Assembly (NCBI GenBank): GCA_013400975.1
Contig: WBMZ01005331.1
Coordinates: 1-64,000 of the forward strand
Reading direction: 5' to 3'
Source: Atrichornis clamosus
Taxonomy: Eukaryota; Chordata; Aves; Passeriformes; Menuridae
DNA: 64,000 nt
The translations under genes and the position numbers were made by a program. The notes beneath the pieces were generated by a model, which saw only the letters and a program-made list of their open reading frames with translations, made no database searches and had not been told where the DNA came from. Below are positions 11,319-24,559 of this stretch, in pieces (position 1 is the first letter of the stretch; each line of letters opens with the position of its first letter).

Positions 11319-14300
11319 CACTACAGTTACTCATCTGTTACATCTACACAGTATTTCTGACATGGAGACATCTTCCCCTTGGCATTTAGTGTGTCACTGG
11401 AAGAACCACATGAACACAACATTTTTGATATTCCTCCTTTTCAAAGTCTCTCAAACTGTTAGGAAAGAAAACAAAATATCACAAAACATTTCATCAAAGT
11501 GCTTCTCCTGAGCATCAGTTTTACTTCCAGCAGCCCATTTACTCGAAGCCATCCTTCAACAGATATGAAGTACCCCTTCCTCTTGCCAACCCACAGGGAA
11601 TTTCATGGGCAATTACTTCCTGCTTCCATCTTGAACCAAGAACTCACAGAAAGATTTATTTCTGAGCAAGCATCTGAAGGCTTCTCCAGTTGTGTCTAAA
11701 TATTTATGTTCATGTCTACATAGTAAAGATTGCATCTCATATAAAAGAAAGAGGTACAGACAAATAAAGGAAGTCTCAGTGACAAAGGGAAGTGATGAAA
11801 ACTGTCAACCAGACTGAAGGTTGGACAAATGGTTCCTGAGGCTCAGATCACAGCACTGTAACTTCATTGTCAACATTGTTAAATGCAATTTTGTACAGTC
11901 TTCGGAGAGGTATTCTGTACAGCACAGCTTTCATAATTAAGAAGAAAACTACTGTTTCTTTTCCAAGTCAAATAAATCTTGTTTATCTGGGGGGAGTCAG
12001 AGTGATGAGCTGGTCTGAGAGACAATTTTGAAACTTTAGATCGAGAGGAGTCTGAAAGTCTGAGCTGGGGACAAAGGACTCATCTGCAGCATCACATAAA
12101 AGGCCCTGGCACAGAAAGCTGTCAAGATCCTGGCTGCCAATACTCAGGGCACGTTGAAAGCCGAAGGACAATAGACCTGCCCCAGCACCGTGGAGCCAGA
12201 GGGTGAACCTGCAGCGTGTGCAGCACCAAGTCCCAGCAGACACACGTGGAAGGGATCAAAGGCAGTGTGAGCCTTCCTCACCTGCTGCCCTGCCTGCACA
12301 TTGCTGCCTGCACAGGCTTTGCACCGGCCACAGAAGTCTCACTGGTGACAGTGTCATGGTGCTGCCTGGCAGCAGCAAGAGAGCACAGACATTCTCGATG
12401 CAGCGTGGGGTGGGGTTTACAGATGGAGGAGTTTGTATTTTGAGTCTCGTCTGGTGGCCACTGAGAGTTGATCTGAGTAAATGCTATCAATTCCATGGGA
12501 GGGCAGGCTCAGAAATGAGCAGGGCTAGAGTTAGCTGCCATTCTTCATCAGTTCAGTTTGAAGGTCTCCCCTGTGCCCTTGCTATATTGCCACATGCTGC
12601 CACTCACTATGCTGACCACGAGCTAGGAGAAAAAAGCTCCAAGCAAACATTTTTGTTCTTCAGAAATATTGCCATTACAAAGATTCATCTTAAATGTGGT
12701 GCTTCTAGTGATGTGCTTGATGTTCCTTCTTTCATCTGCTGGATGCCGGCAATGCAGTCAGTAATTGTGGCCATTCTCTCAGTAAGCGCAGCAGGTTCAC
12801 TCTGCCAGCTCAGATCTATCATTTGCCATGAGTGGCAGGGTTGGTGGCTGGGTTTAGGCTAAGTCCCTGGCAAATTCCAATGCTAAGTCCACTGGCAGGT
12901 CTTCAGAGACAGCCTCTGGGACTGTTCTGGATTCAGGCAATTGCTGGTTTGGCCTCTCTCTAATGTCTTCTTGGACATAGCTCCCCTTTGTCTTTCTCTC
13001 CGTGACATGTATTCCCTCTGAAACAATTAGGACCTTCTTAAGCTCTTTGTTTCTAATTCTGGGCAGTTTAGCACAAAGTATATTTATGCTAATTGCAAAC
13101 CGAAAGTACACTCTGCTTGGCTTGGCTTTCCCTTGTTAGAACTTTTAAGAAGATATTTGTCATTGATGGGAGCAACATTGGAGTTGGAAGAGCTGCAAAT
13201 TTAAAGGGTCAGCCCTCACCTGCTTTACACTCTGTCCTGGAACTGAGTGGCATTGGGTATTGATGTCCAGCTCTTGTTTCACTTTTAAATGTCAGCTCTA
13301 TTTTAAAATTTCATGGTTCCCATCAAAATAAGCATATATCTTCTGAACCTGGCTGATGTCAGGCTCAGATCTGAGTGGATTCTCTGAAATGGAGCAGAGA
13401 TGGGAGGGAACAAAAAGCGTAGTGTCCCACCTTTGGAGAATCTGAGGCTGTGAATATGGTGAATCCTTGAATCAAAACCTAGCTCAGGTGTCTCTACATA
13501 GCATGGAGAACTTTCAGGTCTTGCACAGGAGTGGTATCCAGATGATAGAGCACTCTCAGGGGCTGTTGAAAACTCTGCTTCAAGGTTCCTCTGGCCAAAA
13601 GAGAGGTCACTCTGCACTGTGTCAACAAATTCAAATGGTAGAAGAGATAAATATGTATTTTTAGGAATCTTCCGTATTGCTGCAAAGAATTTGCCGTTAA
13701 GTAATACTTAAATGTCTACAAACAACATTTGTGTCCATGCTTTTCTTTCCTCCCTCCCCCCTCATTCCTCACTTTTAGGTTTTTCCCCACAGTAAGCTGT
13801 CTCCAGTATTTCTGCTTCCCATTCCTCCTTTCACAGGCTGTTTCCAACACCAGAAACTGATGTTGTGATGCCAGAAATTATGGTATAACTTGAACTAAAA
13901 TGTAGGGAAGCAGGGAGATGACTGATGACTATTTCTCTTTTCATATATTGAGAAGAGAGGGAAAAAGGAGCACCTCAAGAATAATTTAAATTTTTTTGGC
14001 CTATCTGTAATTTTTTGGGTCAAAATTCTATTATGTTGCAGGTGTGAGTGCTTTAAAAGAACATTCTTGATTTCAGATGATGAAAGGACAAGAGCACCGT
14101 GTCAAAGGCTCCTGGGGAAAAATGCACCCACTCAGGCCTGTCTGCAGGGTGCTTTGCAGACCTTGATCACAAACACAGGTCAGCCAGGTACAACCCAGCT
14201 GCAAACTGAAGGCTGGTGGCCACCCAGACACTGCTGAGGTGCCAGGCAGAGTTAGCTCATCCTGTTGAGATACTGACATATCTCCACCAGCTTCTGGTTA

Positions 14301-16439
14301 TCTTCAAGGCAGTGTATCGAGGACCATGTTGGCATGGAAAGTGGAGCTGATTCTCCTATTTTCCAGCTAGTTTCAGAATTATCCCATCATCTGTGCTCCC
14401 ACTTGGGTGGGAACATCTTGCACATGACACTGATGTGCTTTCTAGGCATGTGGGTGACCCTAGCTTAAAAATCAAACAACTTTCCCAGCATGATCCTCTC
14501 AGAACCCTGTCACTGGTCCTTCAGCAAGGCTCACATGTAGATCCAACTAGAAAAATTCCATCCAGACAGGCAGCCGTCTCTCCCAGTGTTTGGGAGCATG
14601 CAAGCAGATTTCATTAATAAAATTGCCTCCGAACCCTGGTATTGCGTTTCACAACAGTTTTGAGTTTGCTACATGGTAACGATAGCAGAAGGCTAAGCAC
14701 TGTCTGCAAATCCCAGCCCAGAAACTGTGTCAATGCCTCTGTGAGCTCCCAGGTGCTGCTGCAGTGGTGGGGAGAGCTGGTGTACCTGAGTCTTCAAGCT
14801 CTGGTGCAACTTGTTAGCACAACCCTGTCCTAAACGCAGCTGTGGGACAGGGGCTAGAAAGGCTTCATAGTAGTTTCCCACCTTCAGCTCATTTTGAGGT
14901 GGAAGCAAACCCACCAGTACTTCGACATCTGCTGCCCGAGGGACTGGTGGCCTGGAGTGGGATGGGCTGGAAAAGACATGCTGTCTTAAGCTTAATTCAA
15001 AGCAGCATGCACAGGCCCTGACCCCACTGGCTGACGTGCTTCCTGCAGAGCCGTAAGTGCCAGAAGAGAGCAGAAAATGACTGGCACCAGGATGGTCCCT
15101 TATACCCTGGGATTTCCCCTTAGTGGACAAGTCTGCGGTTAAATTGGCTTCCTGTTTGTTTTACCAAAGGCAAAAAAGATATAGGCAACATCCGGCTCAA
15201 ATATCCCAAGGATATTATTTCAATTTATCTTTCAGCTTAGACTATTTCAATTTTTCAAACTGTATTCAGCCCCAAGAAGAAAAAAGCACCTTATAGACCA
15301 AAAGGACTCATTTGTTAAAAAAAAATAAATGGCAGTGGGTGCGTGCTGCTGGATTTATGGCTGAGAAAGTAAGGCACAGCAGAGCCCTGTGCTTTGATAG
15401 CTTAGCACTTCTGTGATGTGTGAATGAAGTCCAGCAGGCCCAGGACCACGTTAATCTCCGAGGTTTGATGTCTGTCTGTAACAAGATGCCAGCAGCCTGT
15501 ACTTCAAAGCCTACATTGATACAGATAATCTTGTGAAATGCTCTCTGCATTTTGACACAGCTTGTATTGGGGATTACAGCGACAACAGGAGGAGATGATG
15601 GAAGAGGAGGTGCTTGTTTGATGCTCATTCCGTCAGTTTCTCTCTAGTATTTCTTTTGGTTTTGACTTCCAAAAGGTGGTGTGGTCCTGTTCCCCCATCC
15701 CTAGCTCAGCAGGACTCATTCTGTCAGATGAACCCTGTGTGCTGTGGGGCAGACAGGCTGGCCAGGATTCTCTTCTGCCCAAGAAGTCTGTGAAAATACA
15801 TCCATTTAGTGTTGAAGTGGTGGGTGCTGCATCATCTTGGCTGAAATATGGGCAGAGATTGCATTAGAAATGGCACAGGCAGTTAAATGTTACACTTCCA
15901 CATTTCTGAGGTTGTTTCTTTCTCAAAACAGTTGTAAGGGAGTAAGGGAGAGGGTAAAGATGACAGGAGACCACAGGCTATGCGAAACATGTTATAAAGC
16001 AAAATGAACACTAGTTTCATGTACGCAATTATGCTTTATGTTGAAAGTATATAATTTTCAAGGCGTGTCTGACCAGGAAACAGAACTGAAATATTTTTAT
16101 GTTGACGAACACTACTGATCTAAGAGAAAAATGGTAGCAAATGTGTATCCTGTTTGCGCTTTCAGCAAGAACAGTTATAGAAATAGATCAAAAACAAGAC
16201 TAAAAAATTAATTGAAATAGGTAGAAGTTAAAATCTGGGATCCTAGTACTGGCTACATTGTTCTCAGAAACCTTTTTGTAAACCACTTGTATATTTAAAC
16301 ACAGTTAAACCTCTATTTCAGTGGGTTAAATGTAAACATAGGCTATAAAACTTTTTAAGGAGCAATGGCATAAAAGGAATCAAATCTGATTCTAAGTACT
16401 GCTTCAACACATCAGGATCAAGTTTGGAAGAGGTTGGTG
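11319..16439. other. Unique noncoding sequence, no gene seen
   Basis: The longest open frame in the window (12203-12862, +, 219 codons) lies here. It shows no recognisable domain, overlaps frames on the other strand, and has no convincing splice or start context. The minus-strand frame at 12854-13111 looks slightly more protein-like but matches no family I recognise. No repeats of note were seen. Confidence 0.45.
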
Positions 16440-17600
16440 GAAGCCAAATGAGTCTGGGGTCTAAAAGTAATGATCAGAAAGGGCAAAGACATTGCAGAAA
16501 AGCAAAGTGAATTCTTGGTGCCCATGGTTCTTGTAGCAGAAATTGGGAGATTTCCACACGGGAAACTTCTTGGGAAAGGACTTGGCCAGAGTGACTCTCA
16601 AATTTAGTGGGATTGCATGGAAGAAACCATGGCAAAAAGAGATGTGATGGGGCCCACCAGACGACCAGGAGCAGACAGCAAGAGATTCAAGACAACCTAA
16701 GGATGTCTGGACTCAATTACTGAGGTAATGCCCACCTTGCTGAACAATTCCTTGGTATGTCAGGAAGCAAAATGCCGCCTAAGTTAGAAAAGGTGTTAGG
16801 AGGATCTGAGGCCATAGAGGCATGTAAGCCTGAGATCTCTTCCAGCCAAAATAATAAAAGTTACAATAAAAGATCAAACAAATGGACACCTCGAAACAAT
16901 ATTGTCTGAATAGAGATGATCCACTTGGTAAGAGCCAACATGACTTCCAGAAATCATGCCTTTCCAAACTCTCAAATTCTTGAAAGAAGTACCAAATGTA
17001 TTGATAAAGGTTATCTAGGAAAGTCTCTCACCACAGATTTTAGGTAAACTAAGAAACTAGGGGAAGGGGCAAGTTCTGGCTTAGAGAAATGGCTGAAAGG
17101 CAGGTAACAGAGCACAGGCAAAATGGTCATTTAATTCAATAGAAGGAAGTTACCAGTGGAAATTTCAGGGATCTGCACTGAGGTCTGTTCTGTTCAAAAT
17201 ACCCATAAATAACATGGAAAAGGGCATGAGCAATGAGAGACAAAGGTCATACATGATACAAACTTGTTTAAAGTAATAAGGGCAGGTTGTGACAAATTGC
17301 AGACACATCTTATGAGACTGTATGAAATGTCAGGAGAAGTTCAGCGTAGCTAAGGATGAAGCAGGAAAACACCATGAAAACCAGTCCTGGTTTCACACAC
17401 CAGACTTTGATTGTTAAGTCCACCATTTTTTACTGATGAGCAGGCTTTAGGATTAGAACAGGTGACTCCATAAGGGTACAGCTGCACTGCAGGGCTGTGG
17501 AACTCCTTGAAGGAGTATGCAGAGGACAGAAGTAGTTTTAATCAGCTCAAGGGAAGACTGAGTAAGTACTTGGAAGGAAATCATTGCAAGTCACTTGACA
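16440..17600 (+). mobile_element. Ancient CR1 LINE, ORF2 reverse transcriptase relic
   Basis: This old CR1-family copy is recognisable across the reverse transcriptase part of ORF2. At 17163-17225 one frame reads QGSALRSVLF followed by INNMEKG, which aligns to the conserved CR1 motif of the QGSVLGPVLFNIFINDLEKG type. It is followed near 17248-17270 by a decayed ADDTK(L/F) catalytic box broken by a stop. The upstream part near 16900-16990 (CCAACATGACTTCCAG) matches the linker before the RT core. The segment 17490-17585 (CTGTGGAACTCCTTG) matches the C-terminal region, so sequence between is deleted. Many stops and indels show it is long dead. It resembles the older CR1-Y-like clade shared with turtles and crocodilians, not young songbird subfamilies. 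Confidence 0.75.
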
Positions 17601-18301
17601 AATTGCCATACGTTCACAAAAACCCCAATGCCTCTGCCTTACTCCTCTCCTGCCCTTAGACCAGGCTGCCTTTGAACCCCTCGCCTCTGGGATCCTTGGG
17701 GGCTTATGTGGAGAAGTGAAACCAGAAATGGGATTAACACCTGAGAGCCTACAGGGCCTTGAGGAGGCCAAGGGGAGATTGGGACAAGGTGGAAAGGAAA
17801 TGATGGTGACTGCATGGAGAAATGACCCTACATAGCTCCTACAGAGAAACAGGGCTACTGCCTCTGCCTTGCACTACGTACTTGTGGCAAAGCTGATGTT
17901 TAAGACATAGCATGTCTGGAGCTGTACCTCACAAACTGACTAGGGATTTTAAAACAATAGTATGAGATAATTACAGTTCACAAAGTCATGTGTGAGGACA
18001 AGGAACAAAGACTAGATGAATCCAGCAATTAAGAAAGAAGGGCATACGTGTTCCCAGTGAAACTGAAGGTCTGCACTGAGAACTAGCAAAAAGGTTCAAC
18101 TGGTTTAGCTAGGAAGCAGAGGCTGACTGATTTTGGGAAGTAAGTTGACTGGAGCAAGTGTTGAGAATGCTTTCTTATCTGAGCATGGTTACAAGGGACA
18201 ACAGTTAGCTCTGCACTTCAGGGAACAAGGACTCTTGCAGGTAACCTGTCTCACAGGGTGGGTCAAACACAATGAGAGGCAGGGTGCTCTTTGAAGGAAC
18301 A

Positions 18302-18347
18302 AATTTTGAAGCAGTTGATTTTGGTTAATTTTGAAGCAGTCCATTTT
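18302..18347. repeat. Short direct duplication
   Basis: Two 21-bp copies of AATTTTGAAGCAGTTGATTTT, differing at two positions, begin at 18302 and 18327. The pair looks like a slippage or microhomology duplication. Confidence 0.8.
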
Positions 18348-18387
18348 ATTTTTTCTTTTAAAAATATCATGATGGGAGTAGCCAGGT

Positions 18388-18467
18388 GAGGAAAAGTGGA
18401 GGGGAGGCAGAAGAGGGGAGAGAAAGAGAGAGAGAAAGAGGGGAGGGATGGAAAGAGAATAAAAGAG
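18388..18467. repeat. Homopurine tract
   Basis: Eighty bases of almost pure A/G, with only four pyrimidines. The central 18409-18448 is an uninterrupted 40-base purine run that includes (AG)n stretches. Such tracts can adopt triplex (H-DNA) structure. Confidence 0.85.
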
Positions 18468-21400
18468 TGCTAAGGACTGAACAGCTCAGAAAAAATAACA
18501 GAACATAAAGGAAGTCCATAGAGAAGACTGGACCAGCCTAAAAAAATAAGAGAGAGTAAAGTACCAGGCACAAGGAAACAAAGAGATTAGTTGCACTCCA
18601 TGAAGTAAAGCATGGGCATGGAGGCAAAAGTGAGAAATGCGCAGGTGAGGACTGTGTTTGATTTCAGTTTTTACTGACACATCTGCTATGTGTCACACCC
18701 AGCTGCATATTATTTCACTCCTCTGTCTGCACATGAGACTCATCTTATTGAAAAGATTCTGGCAAATCACAAAACTGTGATTTTCACTTTTTCGCAAGCC
18801 TGATAGCATTACTCCTCCATGCAGAGTGTGCTGCATACATCCCTGCCCCAGCTGATCCCCCTTGGACACACAGGCACAAACACAACCCCACAAGCTTCAG
18901 AGCATCCCCATTCCCTAGGAGGGCTGCAGATCCCAGCTCAGAAGCCCTGGTGGACTCAGCCAGTGCATACACCCTCAGACCTGACAAGGCCCCAGAGCCT
19001 CAAGAGCCTCACAGAGAGTCTCTCTAAAGGCACAGTTGGTGGAAAGGCAAGGAATATGGAGAAATTAGTTTTTCCAAGTTGGACTCAGAACAGCAGCACA
19101 CCACAACTGCACTATCAATTATAAATTGAAAAAATACCAAAGAATTGCTGAGGTTCATAGTCTGTGATTAGGCAGAGACCTTAATTTATGCTTCCCTATA
19201 TCCAGAGAATGTCTGCTACTTAGGGCTGAGCCTACCAGCTTCTGCACAGGGAGCAAAAAAGAAGCAGATTTCATCAAAACAATGTACTGACTTGCAGCAT
19301 TGAAACCAGTAGCTGCTACAGGGAAAGTTTCCTGCAGGACCACTAGTCAAACAGCATCCTCTTTCAGGCAGTCTTGATGGAAAGAGAAGATAAATCCTCA
19401 TTTTTTGTGCCTTGCTCTGTCTCAGTTTCCTTTGGACAAACCGTGCTGTGTTGAGTGCATGAGGCCATGCACAGAGAGAGGATGGGGCATGGGGAGGAGG
19501 TACACAGCATGAGGAAGCTGGAGGGGAAACTCTCCCCTTGTTTCCTACTCCTCACATGAGCAGCACTTTGACATGCTGAGCATCTGCAATCTGATTTCTG
19601 AGGTGACACTCCCCCCACAGACACAGCATTTCCCTTCTTCATCTGTGCAGGAGTACAAGGTAGAAGGAAGGATATATAAATAAATAAAATTTTAAAAGCT
19701 CCCCAGCTTCAGTGATGCAACAGCTGGATGTGTTCTACACTCACAGTAGATAATTGTCCTCCTCCAAAAGACAAAATCCAAAGTAAAACAGCAACAAGAG
19801 ACATTTTACTATTTTTAAACCAAATTAATGACTATGTAAGTAAAGAAAAAACATCATCAAAATTACCAACCTCCTCCTGGACTTGAAATGATCACAAATC
19901 CTGTTTCATTATAGATAGAAGCAATTACTTCCTTTTGAGGCAGCTAGATGTCTCTCTGTTTAGCAGAACAAGAAATACAGCGAGGCAAATTACATTTCTT
20001 GCTTCAGAAAGCATCAAAGAACAATTTTTATAGCACATGTTAAAGAGAGGATTTGTTTGTGTAGTGTAATATATTATTATATTCTATTAAATGTACTTTC
20101 CAAATATATATCCTCCTCCTGTCCCTGTGCTTCTATGAGATGTCTATTTACACTAATTTATACACCTCCAGAATAATAAAATCCTGCTACTCTTACTTCA
20201 AAGAATGAAACATTAGCTGGAGACTTTCATCAAATATTTCACATCATCTAGATGTTATTGCTTTTAAGTGTCTTCAGAACACTAAAGAAATCTCCAAGCT
20301 TTTATTTGGTTGAAGCAAGCACCTGCAAGATACACACATTATCATTTTCCTAGGACACAGGCTTATCATGGCTTCAACCAGAGGGAATCTGTTTTATCAC
20401 ACCTGATGTAACACCTCATCTTAGTCTTAATTCACACTTCACTTCTGGTAACCTATAGGGCACCTTTAATGGCTACTGGAAATCTTCTCTGGCAGGCTGT
20501 ACATTTTAGGAAGAAGTCCTTTGACTGAAATCAATGGCTTCTGTCTTCTGGAAAGGTTTTACTCCTTGTTTCCAGCTACTACCTACTTGGAAACACTCCT
20601 GAATTCTTCTGACTATATAGTGACTGTAAAAATGCAACTCCACTGCAGGGATATAGCCACAAAGCCAAGTCAAAATCTCAGCCCTTATTCTCTGCTGTCT
20701 TATTTGCCTTGTCTGACACCCCATACTTCTAGGCTTATAAGACATGTACTTGTACGGTGGGTAGAAAGCCATACCTGGTGTAAAACACCCTAGAATTGGT
20801 CCCAACAGCCAACAAACAGGGTTCCTGACCAAATGGTAATCTTGTGAGAGGTCACAGACTGCCAATGCTTCACAGACAGATGTTAGCAAGCTCCCAGAAG
20901 GTATCAGCCAAAAGTGTCTTCTCAAGTTTCCATCAGGGGCAAGAGTCTCTCCTCCATTTCCAGCATTAGAAAAGCATGTATGAAGAGTCTTGCATTTCAT
21001 TTTCCTGTGGAAGAAGATGATGTACTTCTTAAACAATAACAGCACCTTTGCAGCATTATAACTTAGGCATTTCTAAACCCTCGTGCCTCTGTGAAGGCAC
21101 ACACCTCTATTTTGCAGGTGAAGGAATAGTGAAGCAAAAATCCACCATCTGTTCTGGATCAGAGCAGATCCATGCCAGAAATGGGAGTCAGCTGTTCTGA
21201 CTCCCTGAGCTAAGACCATGCGTGCTTAGTCTTTTAGAGCAAAAGGCCATTGCTAAGCGAGAAAAGAGGAGAGCCTGGGCTGTGTTACAACCGATTGGCT
21301 CCTGGGCTCTTCCCGGAGCAGGGCATAGGCTGTTCCATGGCACCAGGGTCGGGAAAGCTGCAGTGTCCGCAGCACGGCAGTACCTGCCCAGCCCAGACAG

Positions 21401-22039
21401 CACACACCAGGATGCAATTTGTACATGTTCTTACTACTCTGCAAAATGTTTTCTCAGAGTGCTTCTCACCTTTACAACTGGAACCAGTTCTGAAATGGAA
21501 TCTTAGAATTAAAAATTAAAAAACACACCACAATAACAAAACCAAAACCAGACAAAAAGCCCCAGAGCTTCTGGGAAGGGCAAAAGGAGATCAAAAATGG
21601 TGTCTTTGTACATAGAGACCCCACATGGATTTTTTCTCTTGTGATCAATTTGTGAAGCTGTACTGGTAACTCAGGGAAGATATTAGAAACTAATAGAGGA
21701 AATAATCCGGCATATTTGGGGAAAGTGAGATCATTTTTCCTTTGAAGATTTCAATTTTTTAAATAAATAAGGGTAACTGTAAACTTAAAAGATGTCTATA
21801 TCTCTGTTTTGCATCTTTAAAAACCAGTCCTCTTATGATCACAAAAGCCAGAGTTGTTTAATTTTCAAATTTGCTACAGAAGATGGAAGAAAACAAGGAA
21901 AGTTTTTCTGTTTTGGTGAGCCATTATCTAGTACAGGTATAATTCTGAAAATAGGAGGTCTCTGTCAAAAACTCAGTTATTGCACCTCTTTGCTCTGAAA
22001 TGTCTGCATTTTAAAAATAAACTACCGTGACCCTCTGAT

Positions 22040-22059
22040 GTGATGTGTCACCACATCAC
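22040..22059. repeat. Small perfect hairpin
   Basis: GTGATGTG at 22040-22047 and CACATCAC at 22052-22059 form an 8-bp stem with a TCAC loop. A stem of this size is expected by chance several times in 64 kb, so no function is implied. Confidence 0.5.
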
Positions 22060-24543
22060 TGCTGTTACTCTGCTGCATGCGTCCCTCACATTCAGAAGCA
22101 CAGCAGAGCTCCTCACACCTCTCTCCTGCCAGACGAGAAGAGGCTTTTTCTTGACCAGCTTGTGAGCAGGCTAAGTCCACATCTTCTAATCTGACATCTT
22201 CGTGTAATTCAAGAAAGAACAGGAGAGATCACACATTTGTATAGTGAAAGGATAAAGAAATTACTTTGTAACTCAGATACACAATTAGGAAGAAAAAATG
22301 TGGCAGAAGTGACTGAACTGAAGCTGTCATGAAAGTCTGTATTTTCATCCCAAATTTCAATTTGCTTAATCCTAATTTTCATTTTGGACTGACATACAGT
22401 TATTTAATCAGAATAATGTTGCAGACAGAGACAAGTTATTTTGTTTTCTAAAATTGTCACCCAAGGATGAAGAGATGCTTCTGATATGAAAGCAGAGACT
22501 GGCACATGGTGATTCTGAAGTCCCTACTGCCTGCCAACATGGACAATTTGCAGAGGCAAGTACCCATTGGCACTTGCAACATTTTGGCAAGTGTGACTCT
22601 TTTGCACGTCCTTGAATACTCACAGCAGTGTTCTTCCTCCTTTCCAGAAGATGTGATTTTAAGAATCCAATTTTTCTGAGGACAATTTGGCTTTCATTGA
22701 GCTCCCTCAATGCATGTCACAAACTTAGTATTTGAATTATCCCTTTGGAAAGAACTTGAACTTGCCATAGCACATGAACACAAGACACTCTACAATACTT
22801 CCTCTCCCTTTTATTGTTTTAATTTATTTATACATAATTTTTTTCTGGATTTTTAATTGTAATGTAACTTTTTGTTGTTGTTTAATCAAAATCTTATCCT
22901 CTTTTTTTTCTATGTAATGGTGAAGGAATGTAAGAGTCATTGGGTCAGACTTGTAGATTAAGCCTGAGCCATTCTAGCACAGACACATATGAAAGAAATG
23001 TTTTCCATATAAGGCCCACATTGTAAGCCTGGGACCAAGAAAATAAACTGCATGGGAAGAAAGTTTTCTGAAGTTACAGCACCGAAACCCCCAAAATTAC
23101 ACTGACAGGAAATTTTTAGAGCAGCTAGTTAAGGATGCTATGGGTTTCCATGTTCTCGATTTTCTCTCTTACTTTTGGAACTGTCTTCTTACTACACAGT
23201 GTTCACTGTTGTTAAAGAAGCAGTTACCCCTCTCTCTTGAGCTGAATCAGTGGTGGCCACTGCTGGGACACCTCACTTCAAATTGTGCTGTGAGCAGAGG
23301 TTCCTGAGCAGCTGGTGGTCTGACTGCAGCCTGAAGTCTTGCTGTAGACCTGCCTTTGCAGCTCAGAGGTGTGGTATACACACTTTCTAGGTGATATTAA
23401 TACCAGTACTACTAAAAACCACAAGAAATTATTGTGGTTTGCAGTTTCATTCCAAGGTCTCAACCCAATCCAGACGTTTGTTTCGGGTCTGCACATTTTT
23501 TTCAGGAAACCTGGACGAAATTCTCCAAAAACTGAGTTACTTTATTGCTTGTAGTAGGAAATAATTTTAGAAAATAATAATAAAAAAAACCCAACCCCAA
23601 ACAAATCCCAAAGAATGGAATTTACAAAGGAAGAAATAAACCTGCTTTCTTTAACCAATTTTCTGTATGCAATTTCTGTACATGATGCACGTCCTCGCAC
23701 AAGATAAACTTTAAAGAGCTACAAACAAGTAAGGCAATGTTTGTGGGAAGAAATCATATGTTTTATTTGAGCAGTTGATCAGGCTGGAAAAGGCTGGAGT
23801 CATTCAAGCTCTTCACCAGGTCTGAGATGGAGACTGCAGACTTCAAAGCTTCAAAGCTCCTGTTAGATGTGTGAAGTGGCTTGACTCTGTCTGAGCATCA
23901 CCATGAATCCTGACCACACATAAAGGCCCTCCAAGGCCACAACACCAGCATCCTGCATCCTACAGCCGTTCCTCCCTGGGGGGAGTATGCTTAACCCCAT
24001 GCCTGACCTGGTAGGAGCCACACAGGGGAAAGGGAACAGCCACTGCACCCCGTGGGAACACCCTGTGCACTGGGCTGAACTCACGTGGACAATGGACCAG
24101 GAGGAAAGCTCTTCTCATGCAGCAGCTGTTGTAGCCATTCAATCCTGGCTCTCAAGAAAAAGCTACAAAGCATTTTAATTTGGTGGAACTCTTCAGAATG
24201 TTACAAATCATGGTTTTAGCTGGTTGTTTTGTTTAATCTGACTACCCCTTCTAATCTCTTTCTGCTTTCTACTGTCACTTTTTCCCTCAGGATAACCACA
24301 TCATCACCTCTCTAACTCCAATATCCCATCCTTCTCTTCACAGAACCAGTGGTGTTTGTACACGGGTGGGTCATGCAACCACCCTGTCTAGGTGGGAACA
24401 GGTTGTTCCCAGTTTGCACTCAGCATTAATATTTATTGTCTCTGTTTCAAATCCGATGTTCAGAGGATATCAAGGCAAAGGAATGCCCTATCTGCTTTGG
24501 AAGTTTGTTCTACAACATGATCAGCTTCACAGATACAAATTTG

Positions 24544-24559
24544 TCTCTCTCTCTCTCTC
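24544..24559. repeat. (TC)8 microsatellite
   Basis: Eight perfect TC dinucleotides. Confidence 0.85.

Noticed and set aside
12203..12862. 219-codon open frame on +, the longest in the window
   Set aside because: No recognisable domain, no splice or start context, and overlapping frames on the other strand. A frame of this length is plausible by chance among six frames over 64 kb.
19400..19440. Possible MIR fragment (CTGTCTCAGTTTCCTTTGGA)
   Set aside because: Only about 20 bp resemble the MIR core and the flanks do not follow the consensus.
21100..21145. Possible antisense MIR (TATTTTGCAGGTGAAGGAAT)
   Set aside because: The match is limited to a few short words; not enough ordered similarity.
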